From Xiphophorus maculatus (Eukaryota; Chordata; Actinopteri; Cyprinodontiformes; Poeciliidae), in contig NC_036461.1 of the NCBI RefSeq assembly GCF_002775205.1, positions 20,494,015 to 20,558,014 on the forward strand: a DNA stretch of 64,000 nucleotides, given 5' to 3'. The notes beneath the pieces were generated by a model. That model was not told where the DNA came from. It saw only the letters and a list, made by a program, of their open reading frames with translations, and did no database searches. Below are positions 34,801 through 46,800 of this stretch, one piece after another (the first letter of the stretch is position 1; the number at the start of each line of letters is the position of its first letter). Both the position numbers and the translations under genes were made by a program.

Positions 34801-37800
34801 GCAGGTTGAGGACCCCTGGCGGCGCCCATTCAAAGTGCCTGAAAAGCGGCAGACTTAGACATAGAGACGAGTTGGGTGGTCTTACCTCTGGTGGGAGCTG
34901 GACGGAGGAAGGACGAAGCTCTCCATCCCGGTCCCAGACACAGAACAGATCCTTCCTGCTCTGAGCCAACCACAGGAACGTTCCTATACACAGTCAACAC
35001 AGACATCTGACATCTGCACAGCCGAGTGCTAGAGGTCCAGATGTGTGTTCCGTCCAAACGGCTTACCTTCTTTATGAGGCACAGATGAAGAAGTGATGAA
35101 GGTCCACCTGGTGGCTGACACAGTTCCTCTTGGGACCACGTTCTGCCAAAATGTTCCTGAAAGAACCCAAATGGAAGTGATAAGCAGGAGAAAACTGAAA
35201 GCTGCTGTGCAGAACCTCACTGACCCACGAGGTTTCCACGCGCCAGGTGCAGCTGGTTCCGTCCTGACGCCACCCACACTCCAGTGGCGTTAGCGCTGAC
35301 CAGGCTGGGCTGGCACTGGGAGTACTGCGACAGGAAGGCCACCACCCGCTCCACTGGACCCCTGGTTACTGTGGCAACGCTCTGCGTAGCTTGCAGCAGG
35401 GTCTGGAAAAAACTGCCTTGATCGAAGACCACGTAGTCTGAAATGCTGATCTGGGGGAGAAGCGGAGTGGTGAAAGAGCAGAACCCGGAACCCAACAGAA
35501 GCCAAAATGGATCTGCCCCCCTCTAACCATGAGTACCTGCCACCAGTGGTCATCGTTGCCCTGGGGTCTGGACGGGCAGACGCCGGTTCGGAACCAGAGG
35601 CTGCCGCTGGCATCAAGCGCCCAGGCGGTTCCGCCTCCTCCTAGAGCTATGCAGATGAGCTCCAGGCCCTGAGCCTCACTGACGCAGAAACAGACAAATA
35701 AGAACTAATGACATGTTCACTTTTACTTGTGTGTCTAGTTGCTTGGTTACCAGGCAAAATAAACAAGTAGTTGATCTACATGCATATAGAAGCCAAGCAA
35801 CAGAACAAATTATCCTCAGCCTGCAACACAGTCAGCTCTGACTGGTCAGGGTTTCCAAACTGCAGCAAACAAAGAGTCAAACTTAATACATCCCTATTTA
35901 AAATCATTTGTACTAATAATAACTAAATGGCAACCCTGGTTTTTGCTTAGTGATGCACGATATATCAGAATTAATACCTGGAGGCGGACCAGGTTGGTCA
36001 TGTGATCTTTGTTTAGTCATGTGACAGTGATTGTGATCCAGTGAAGGTTTCAGGGAGTTTAACTGCAGCAGAGAAGCAGTGCAGGCGGTGCAGTCGCTTT
36101 TTCACTGAGTTAAAGGGCCGGTATTATGTATTTTCCAGATACTAATAGTAAAATGAAATTTTACTTCCTAATTTAATGCCTTAAAATTGGGCCTCTGTCT
36201 CTTTAAAAACTGCTCTTTTTGAAACTTTGCCTTCAGGAAATCATCACAACATGGCTCCTCTATTAAGCTTTAACAACATTTTTACCAGCACTGCACTGAG
36301 AAGTAGCTCCTAAAATGAGCTCAGCAGATGTGCAGTTCTACCAGGTGTTTGCTAATTGCTACTGGCTAGTCTGAAGGAGCTGAATGTGGAAGGGCGGCTC
36401 TGTGAGGTGGAAGCTCGGAAACTGCAGCTCTTTTAGGTGGACCTGCGACCTCAAAGGCGGAGCTAGGTCCAATCAGCCGTTTTTGTTTGCCAAGTGAGAT
36501 TAAAAGATTTCTCCAAACATGCATGAAAGAATCAAAGCAACACTACAGGTATGTTTTTGATGAGGCAATAACCTTATAACATGGTGTAAAGCTCAAAAAA
36601 GGTTGATTTTACATTATACTGTCCCTTTAAATAATCAATCTCTGTCAATTCTTTCATCTCTTAGTCTTTCCTTTCCATTTCATATCAAATAGTCACTATA
36701 CTGACGTTTCATTTGGGACTTGACCTAAATACAACAAGCTGAGCTGTTGTACTGTGGTCGTGTTGAAGCTGTGTTAGAGGAGGCTCGGTACCTGACAGTG
36801 TCGTACTTCCAGCCGTCTCCCTCGCTGCAGTAGCTGCTCAGTCCTTCTCTGTAGAACAAAGCCTTGTGTTCACTTAAAGCCCAGACCACGCCCCCTCTCA
36901 CACACACCTGGCTGAACACACAGGGAGACTCCACTTTGACCGAGCGGGCGCAGGGACGCTCCACGCTCAGACCTGAAACACACACAGCCTTAAATGTAGC
37001 AGCAGTAACCCATAGCAACGCTCCACCTGTGACATCAGCTCTGCCTTCTTTCTGTCCAGAATCAAAGTCAGCAGTCACTGCAGACGTTTATGTCCACATG
37101 TTAAAGTTTGGATCTCGTCTAAGTTTTGGAAACGAAATGTGTGAAGACTGTGTGGAAAGTAGTTCTTTCAGATTAAAAGCATCTCATAAACATATTTTGG
37201 TCACACGCCACACTAACAGGTGTGTCAGAGGCAATGGTCCTGATTAAATGTAGAAGCAGGGACTTGATGGATAACTGAACCATAAACATGACTCAGCATA
37301 AATGAGGACTTTTCTGACTGCCTCTGAAATCCATTTTATATCCAAAAGAAAAAGTTCCAATTATGATAAATAATTACATTGCTGATATAACGGCAACTTT
37401 AGTCATTTCGTTTCAGTCTCACAGTTTGTTTTTTTGGAAAGTCTCCATGAATAAAAAGTCACTTAAACATAACTAACAAAGCCTGAAGTCTGGTTTTGTA
37501 ACCATTTGTCCTTCAAGTTACTTTTATTCACCAGTCCAAACTCAAAGCAACCTTTTTCTTCTAAATACATGATGAAGAGTGAACAATTAACAACTCTTCA
37601 TCTTTTTCACTTTTTATTCCTATTCTTTATTGTCTCACTGAGATGCAATATTTCATTTAGAAGGGAGATCTGTTTAGATAAAACAAAAGTATTTTAAAAA
37701 TGTCATTAAAATAAATAAGCTAATAATATATGAGCTAAAAACAAGAGCAAGTTTCATAAGAAGGATTCTCTCTTTGTCTTAAACGCATTTGAATCAAAGA

Positions 37801-40800
37801 TAGATTCAGATCCTACTGTACTGTTCCACGTCAACAGTCTAAGAAAATTTATTTTTCCCCAACTTCAGACTGTACTAATGGATCACAGAAGGCGAGCAGG
37901 TCCTGCTCCGGACAGCTGTAACAAGATTGGCACAAACTTACAAACGTCCATGTATCGTCGTTATGATGTGAGACAGAGCATCACAGAGTAGCACAAGATG
38001 AGAGAAAACAAAAACAGGACACACTTTTCAGAATTTTTGTGGAGAGAAAAATAAAATCTAGTTTGAAAAAAAAAAAGACAGCTAATGCTCTGTCAATTTT
38101 CATGGAGCGTTTCTGAGCATAATTCAGGCAAAGGCCTGTCACAAATTCTCAGGCTGACTTAAGTCTGGACTTTGACTGGGCCATTCAAAGTCCACTCACT
38201 TAAAGTTCTGATTTTACATTCCAGGTGGTTTTCCTGCCGGAAGGAGAACTTCCACCCTGGTTTCTGTTCAACTACACATAATGAACCAGAAAAAATATTT
38301 TCTTATCCCTTACAGAGCACAGTAAATCCCTGTAAAGTGCAAGTAAAAGCAAAATTACTTACACCCCTGGCAGATTTAGATTGAAAATAATTTTAATTTT
38401 ACCAACATGTTTGTTCTGACCAGAGGTAATATTAATTTTCCAAGAGTTCTGATATGAATCTGACAGAGACTGTGGAGGGAGCTAAAGAAAAGGATGATGG
38501 TGAGGCGGCCTCCCCACCTCACAGACTAGGAGCTCATCACCAAAACATGAAAAAAGATTTTACTCACTGACTATTCAGAAGAGAATAAATCATTTTTAAT
38601 ATTACATTTCTTTTAAATAAAATATAAATAAAAACAGATTATTTTCATATAATTCCTACAGAAACAAACTTCTTAGTTAAAAGAAAGAAAAAAAACCTAA
38701 ACATGATAACCTGAAGGTATGATTTGCATATTAGTGACAGTTTGTAAGCTTGACTAAATGCGACAGATGGGAGGTCACCTGTTTGCAGGTAGAGGTCTCC
38801 GTTGGTCCTGATGATCCAAGCAGAGTCGTCACTCAGCGCCACGAAGGCTGCTTGCTCTGCAGCTTTATACCAGTGACGTTTTCCTTTAACCGACACTTTG
38901 GCACAAGCGAACGCCGTCATGGTTTTCTGCTCCACCTTCCACAGCAGGTTGCCTGAGGGGTTAACAGCGCTTAGCATCTGGATAATACTACACACCCATT
39001 TATGAATGATTCTCTGGGATGAGTCACGGCGCTGATCCAAAGTAAGACATCAGCCCACCTGAAGGGGATAGCGCCACCTGGTGGACGTTGTCTTCGAAGC
39101 GCTGCCATCTGAGTCCAGTTTCAGGGAGCGTGCTGCAGAACAGCCCTCCTTTGAAATCCAAACACCACACATGCCTGGAAGCGCAGGTTGTCCGTGAGCC
39201 ACGCGAGCGCCAGCAGCAGGTCAGCAGGGAGGCTGATCGGACTCACCTGTCTGTCACCTGCAGGCTCAGGATCCCACATCCTGGTCCAGAATAGCCCATC
39301 CAGCTTTCTGCCAACTGCAAAGCAGAAACATATATATATTGAATTACATTCATTGACTTGCAGTGGGTACAGTCAGCACCATGGGGTTTAGTACCTCACA
39401 TACAGTGTTGTGACAAATTATTACCCAACTTACAGATTTCTTCTGATTTTGGTTTATTGTCAACCTTCAAGATTTAACCCACAATAGCTGTGATCAACCC
39501 GATTCTTTGGATTAGTATTAGTATTAGTATTAGAATTACCAGGCCTGCCTTCGAAGCGCAGCTCCTCCTCAGAGCTGCAGTTTACAAGTTTCCACCTCAC
39601 AGAGCAGCTGTCTGCCGCCGTCCTCCCCTGTCACTCCCCCACTCAGCTCCTCAGACTAGCCAGAAGCAATTAGCAAACAACTTTTGGAACTGTGCATCTG
39701 CTGAGCTCATTGTAGGAGCTACTTCTCAGAACAACACTAGGTTAACAGAGGAGCCATGTTGTGATGACTTCCTGAAGGCGGAGCTTCAGACAGAGCTTCT
39801 GTCCACAAGCTTCTGTCTGAAGCTTGTGCTAACAGTAAGTCACTTTCTTATTGTTAGTTGGAAATTCAATCATTTGAAAACTGCTTTTGTTTTATCGTCT
39901 CAGGTTATCTTTGTCTGATATTACAATCTGATCACTTCTTTGATCACTTAAGTGTGACAAAAAACAGCTAAACCACTAAAGGAGTGAATACTTTTCATTT
40001 CTCACCATGTAAGGCCTGTTCTTGTCCTGCTCTGCGTCTCTCTCTGCTGTCCTCTCCGTCTCTGCAGATGGAGCACTGTGATCATTTCCTCCTCCTCCAG
40101 CAGCAGCAGCAGGAGAAGAGTGGCAGTAGATGTCTCCCTCCTCATCACTGGACATGCTGGGCTTCCTGTCCTGACCGCTCTCATCATAGGGAAACACCTT
40201 CTCTGCCAGCTGAGGAGAGAGGAGCGGGTGGTCCTCCTGCTCACACAGAGAGAGAACCGTCTGAACAACCTGCATGCTGCTCATTAACAAGCGATTTATT
40301 GTTGCAATAAGCAAGAAATCAGTTATTCCCATGATAAATTAATACGAGCTCAATCATTTCCATTTGCACAATTTATTGTTTTTCTCTTTTCTCTCTTTCT
40401 ACCAAAATCTAGATGATAAAAGTCTTCAGTCTGGTGCTTTGGTCTCAATTGACTCTTTTTTGAAGGACAATTTCCTTTACAGAGACTTTATAATTGATTT
40501 TATTTGTTGTTTTTTTTCTTTTATTTTGTATATTTAAAATATCTTCCAGTTCCAGTGTTAAATGTTCATTAAAGTTTAAGGTTTATTGCTCTTTGAGGAT
40601 GTGTTCTTGCAATTATTATGCCAGTCTCATTATATTACTTGAAAATGGTCTAAAAACAACAACATTATCGTTTATCGCAATAACTTCTGGGACAATTTAT
40701 CGTCCAGAAAATTGTGTGATGGTGACAGGTCTAGTTACCACTACCACATGACCCACTTCCTCCCTCTGCTAAAACACAAACAGCAACAGGATGTAAATAA

Positions 40801-43800
40801 ACGTCGGTTGTTATTAGCATCCCAGTTTTACTCAGTGGATCGATACCGATATGTCAAAAAAGGACTAACTTGGCCAATACGATACATTCTGATATATCGT
40901 TCAATCATACTTAACACGTGTACGTAAAAGTGAAGGCTCGTATGAGATGATATTTACATAACTATTAGAAATGTTAAAAAAAAACAGTGAAAACCTACTG
41001 TCTCATCTCTGGATGCTGGCTCCAGCCCTCCATCATCCTCAGGCTTCATGTAAGAGAAGGTGGATTCCAGCAGCTGGTCTACATCTGGAGTGGGAGGGAT
41101 ACCGTCTGCTTCGGAACCGTCGTTCTGAGCCTTTTCTGGATTCAGACCCGACAGGAGCAGCGACCCTGCACTGGGAACGGAACTGAAAAGAAGAACAAGA
41201 CTGTCGGATCAGCAGTAATGGGATCTACTGAAGGCTGCCATTCACCAGATACAAACCCAGACTGGTTGAGGGAAGACTCCACTTCCTCCTCGACTTCCAA
41301 AGCATTATCTGAACCTGTGTGTTGTGTCTCCTGGTCTTGGTTCTGCTGTAGAGTGTCCTGGCTCTCAGCATCAAGACCAAGGAAGAAGGCTTGGTCACTG
41401 GACGGGGTTCCACTTTCTCCATCACTACAGTTGCTGTCCTGGACTATAAACACTGAATCTGAGCAGCTGCTCTCTACAAGACGGTTTCCAGAGCAACGGT
41501 CTAAGGAAAGGTCTAAAGACAGATGGAGACAGATCACAATGAGTCATACCTACCTGTCAGCGCATACTTTTAGCTCACTCAGTTAAACAAGCAACAACAT
41601 GGCAAGCTTGATCATTAGTAAAAATGGTAATCTGTAGAAGAAAAGCAGGAAAAGCAGTGAACAGTGGTAGGAACCTGCTGTAGGTGACGACATCTCAGGC
41701 TTTCTGGAGACTTCTGTTAGCGTTATGCAGACTGCTTTCAGAATAAACTTGCTTGAAAATAGCATGTTTGAAATACAATTAGCATGCTATCTCTAAGTAG
41801 CATGCTAAATGCTAGCATATTTTTTTCAAAATGGAATGCTGACATGCTAAATAGAATACTAGCCTTTTATTTAGCAGTGCTAACATTCTATGCTAAATAG
41901 AATGTTAGCATGCCAGTTAGCATTTTAAAGCTATATTGCATTAACATGCCAAACAGCATGCTACAGCTATTGTTAAGGTAATATCACTTATATTAAGTGA
42001 TAGAAAACCTGCAGTATGTAGCTTTTACAAGAATATGTTTTTCCATATTTGTTCAAACTATCTCCATGCTATCACAGTGTAATATGAGACAGATGATCTG
42101 TGAGAACATTGATCTGCTCCACCTCCTCCCTGAGCTGCTAACATTCACAAAAGGATCTGCTATCCAGGAGGAGCTGCAGCATAGCATAGAGCAATGGAGG
42201 GAGGGGTAAGCAGCACCACGAGATTGTGAGTGACTGCTCTAAGACCCTCCTCCTGACTCTGATTGGTTGTTTCTAGTTAGCACTGGGAGAAGCTCAATTT
42301 CTTCACATATTATCTGACTCATACTATACTGCCAGGACACAGTGACAGTTTTAACAAATATGTTACAAAATATCTTTTATAAAAGTTGCATACTCGAGTC
42401 ACAACTTTAATGCAACTGAATCACCTACATTTCTCAGTAATGTTAAACTTGCCTATTAATATCCAAATATGGAAAAAAACACAGGCTGTCTATACTGTAG
42501 CTAACCATCACTGACCAGGGGGCAGCGTTGACATCTGACCTAATTCACTAACCTTGATGTCTTTTCTTCTTCTTCTTCACTCTGATGGGCTTCACCACCA
42601 GCTCCTGCTGCATCCTCTCCTGGTCAATAGGGGCGCTGTAACGCCTGGAGCTCAGTTCAAGCGGAGTGCTTACAGGAGTGGCTGAGCTCAGGCTGTCCCA
42701 CATGGTGACAGAGCTGCTGCGGAAGCGAGAGCTGCTGAACAAAGTGGAGGGCTGGCTGGACTCCATCACCTGAGCAGACATAATGACCCTCATAAACAAA
42801 AACTATATTCTTGTACCTGCTACATATATTTTATTGGGATTTCATGCGACACATAAACACACGGCAGCAATGGACGTTTGTGAAGAAGAAGGAAAACAAT
42901 AGTTTCAGCCACCCTGAGTCAGAAACTAGTGACTAGATCCAAAAGAGTTAATATTCAGCTTCCAGTTGAAGGCTTAATATTGTGATTCATTTTCACATTA
43001 TTCTCTCATTCCTTTCATGATAAGGTTTTATCATGAAATATCTGCCTCTTTAGACAGACTATGGAGAGATATACAGTACAGACCAAAAGTTTGGACACAC
43101 CTTCTAATTCAATGGGTTTTCTTTATTTTCATGACTATTTATAAGGCAATAAATCCCACTTATTAACCTGACAGGGCAGGTTGACCTATGAAGTGAAAAC
43201 CATTTCAGGTGACGACCTCTTGAAGCTCATCAAGAAAATGCAGAGTGTGTGCAAAGCAGTAATCACAGCAAAAGGTTGCTACTTTGAAGAAACTAGAATA
43301 TAAGGGCTATTTTCAGTTGTTTTACACTTTTTTGTTTAGTTCATATTTCCACATGTTATTCATAGTTTTGATGCCTTCAGTGTGAATCTACAATGTCAAT
43401 AGTCATGAAAATAAAGGAAACTCATTGAATTAAAAGGTGTGTCCAAACTTTTGGTCTGTACTGTATAAGATAAAAAATATATTTTACTTGATGGGACCAA
43501 GGGAGGAAAGCTCATCTCATTATTGGGGGGGACAACAAACAGGGAAATTTCTTAAGAGCAGTTTGGGAGGGGTGGGGGGGAGTTGGAGTGAAATGTAATG
43601 TAAAATATTGTTTTAAAAGTTTTTAATGTGTTCTAGCTGCAAGACCAAAAATCACTAGTAAGTGGCGATTCACATCAAACATAACATTACATAACACAAT
43701 GCACAACATGATAATTCTGTCTTTTTCAGTGAACAAACAGTTGAGACCCACAGAAGCCAAACTAAGATTCAAATGTTGTGCAGATACGAGTTTGGTTCAG

Positions 43801-46800
43801 TGTCAGTGATCTTTACAAAAATAAATAAAAACAAGTTTTAATGAGTAACTCCACTTGATAAGATTCCTCATAAGAACTGATTTATTGAAGTGACTCTTAA
43901 TACACGTTATGTGTTATTTAAATTATTAATTGCTAAGTTGGTTTATTTTTAAACTTTTATGGTTTTTCCATGTTCTGGATGGCTGAGAGCCTAGAAGTAG
44001 GTAGAAATAATGAATATCTGGGAAGTATCATTGCTTAAACTTCACGCTCAAAGCACCAGGGTTTTTATGGAAAAATATTCAGATTATAATTTTTTTTCTT
44101 TTTGTGGTTTTAAAGGCTCTATGTTGTAGATGGTAAGATATAAAGGCATACCTTTCTGTTTTCCTATCTGCTCTATGATAACGTTACCTTTAGTGGGCTG
44201 TCCTGCTCCACCGCCTCTTCAACTTCTTCCACTCCTTCCTCTTCCTCCTCTTCATCTGGTCCTTCCTCAGAGAGCCTCTCGCTCCCCCCTGCCTCTTCTT
44301 TGCCCCCATCTTCTGTGATGATGGCCATTGTTCTGATTGGCTGGACTATTTCCACTGACCCGGTAGGTTGGAGAATCGTGGGTGTGGTCAGTGGTGAAGG
44401 CAGGTAACCCGACAGCACTGGTAATATAGGGAAACAGAGAACTTGTAGCTGTTGGTTTGGGCTGCCAACGGTAGAGGCAATCTGTGGCAGAGTTAGCAGA
44501 GCTCACGGTTTGAGGAGATTCCCTCTGGATTGCTGGACAGGCGGATAATCTCTCTGTCTCCTTTCAGCACGAAGATTTCATTTTCACAAGATGACACAGA
44601 CACAATGTCTCCACTGCTTTCCAGACAACCGATTATAACCTTTAAGCACCAAACAAAAGCACAACTTGTGTTTAAATACGGCGTTTTCCGTTTCAAAGAT
44701 GAATTGTCACTTTTCTTCTCTAGGATACAATAATAGTCACGGTAAAATACTTTGTTTTAATTCCAGTTTGAGGCATTTCTTCTTGTACATTTCAGTGCTG
44801 CTATGATATGCTGATGAACAAAGAGGAAATTATTCTGATGCTCTGCTGAACTGGCTGAAATCCTATCTGATAGACCAGTACTAGTTTGTTTTATACGACA
44901 GTTATGAATATATACAAACAGGGTCCCATACGGGGTTCTCCCTAGCTTCCATCTGGGCCCATTTTAAATTAGTAACTATGCTCTCCCTAGCTGCGAGTGT
45001 GTCTTACCATACTTATGATGATGACATACAGCTTTATGTATCTGTGTCATCACTTGATCCTATTCAGTTACAGTCACTGTGGGAGTTTGTCCACAACATA
45101 AATGAGGTGATAGGCCAGAATCGTCTCCAGCTCATCTATACTCATACGTTGACATCAAGAACCACATGAGGTCTTTTTCTATCTGAGCCTACTGGCTGTC
45201 AGAACTAAAGGATTCCTGTCAAAGGAAGAAACAGAAAAACTGCAGCATGCTTTCATCCTGAGGACATTAGCATGTTGCATTGTGTCTTTGGGGTGTTTGC
45301 AGAAATACATGAAGACGTCAACAGTCGCTCATCAAGAATATATTTCCCTGAGTTTTGACAAAAAAATGAAAAATAACCCAAGAAATATCAACCTGACATG
45401 ATAATGAGAGGAGAATTCTGGGAGAAAGCCAGAGGTTTGGAGCTCACATTTTAAACCAGGAAGTCAAATGTCACACTGGGGTAAGGAGGGATGCCTTCAG
45501 GCTCCAAAACTGCAAATACAGTCTAAATGCAGCAGTAATTCCAGACAATCTATCTGGGGGTTTGTTTAAAGTATGAAGGTAAAACATCACCATGGTAACT
45601 AGAACAGAAAGCTTTTGGACGGTCAATTATATCGAGCTACTTTCTTCTCTGTAGTATTTCCAATCCTTCATTGATCTATCTTCAACTTTTCCACTGTCAG
45701 CAACTGTGAAATTACCACTGTAACACTTCTTCTTCTGCTCATCTATGTTTCTGTTAGTGGTGTCCTGATACGGGCTTTGGGCCAATACCAGCGTCAAGTA
45801 TGCGCCCAATTTTACAAGTAGCGTCAAGAGCTCATCTGATTTCTTGCTTATTGCGACAGCAACTCGATACTCTGAACAGATACCACTGTTGTATTTGTTT
45901 TTGACTCAAGGGGTAGATTTATTTATTTTATTATGTTTTATTTATTTTAAATGTATGCAACAACATTTGTCATGCTGTACTTTTTGATTGGCTTATACAG
46001 TCCAGACACGGTAGACTTGCAAAAAAGAAGAGCCACCCTGTTCTGAATAAAGTAAATGTGTTTTCAAAGTTATTGTGTGAAATATAACTACCAACTTATT
46101 AGCTACTTGGCATTAGCAAATACTTTAACTAAAGTACTAGATCTGGAATAAACTGATATCCAGACACCCTGATTTCACTGATTTAAGCAATATGGTTACT
46201 AAAGTCAACATTTTTGTTCGTTTGTGATCTTATGGGACCAGCAGAAAAGGTTTCAATTGATTATTTTTCAATACTGATAAAATGAACAATCATCTTTTTG
46301 ACCATGAACGCAAAGAAATATTTTAACAAAACGCAGATCTGGCATAATTACTAGAGACGCACCAATCCAGTTTTTTTAACTTCCGATATCGATACAGATA
46401 TCGGAGTTAGTATTGAGTAATACCAATCCGATACAGAAAATCATCTGAATTAATTTAAAATGTTTTTGTTTTTAAACACAGACATAAAGGTACTGAATTA
46501 CAAATTTATCAGATAACTCTGATAGCTTGTGGTCAAGCTTGTTTGACCAAGCCTCACAAGGTTGGTCAAACATGAAAAAGCAGCTTTAAATTGTTCAGGC
46601 AGTGAAATTAGGAGTAGAGCAGCCAATGGAAAAATAAATAATAAAAAAACTGAAACTGACAAAAAAAAAACAATAGGTTGACTGTTTTGGTAAAAGATGT
46701 AAAAATAAACAGAAACAAACCTTTCAAATGTTTCAGAAAGAGCAATTAGGAATTCGAAATATAATGTAAAATAATTAAGAGCACAAAGCATAGAATTAGA

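Larger units (their letters stand above)
28831..39314 (-). other. tecpr2: tecpr2 exons 14-26: TECPR repeats and C-terminal LIR
   Basis: Residues about 732-1338. Tectonin-type repeats are visible as recurrent W..D..G.v..RTG units: SAWIIRTNGDLYLQTG, TAWALDASGSLWFRTG, DALWGLDIHGQVSIRT, NVWSVDSRGLVYFRVG, LLWALDNRGSVFVRTG, TVWVRCVNGELARRYG. The protein ends DVEDEWELI. In human TECPR2 the terminal DEWEVI is the LC3-interacting region, so the LIR core W-x-x-I is retained at the very C-terminus. Confidence 0.93.
40006..44417 (-). other. tecpr2: tecpr2 exons 9-13: central disordered region
   Basis: Residues about 361-731. Low-conservation, Ser/Glu-rich linker. Exon 9 ends in a long acidic run (E/D-rich, about 410-435). 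Exon 10 keeps the conserved basic motif QELVVKPIRVKKKKKRH. Exon 13 keeps SSDEEGDIYCHSSP, which matches human SSDEEDIYAHGLPSS. Exons 11 and 12 are joined here through donor GTGAAT (41245) and acceptor GTGCAG (41166). The 80-nt intron also holds a better polypyrimidine-CAG site 16 nt upstream, but using that one shifts the frame into a stop. Confidence 0.85.

Noticed and set aside
40971-41586. 199-codon plus-strand frame
   Set aside because: Antisense of tecpr2 exons 11-12. The minus-strand reading splices in phase and fits the gene.
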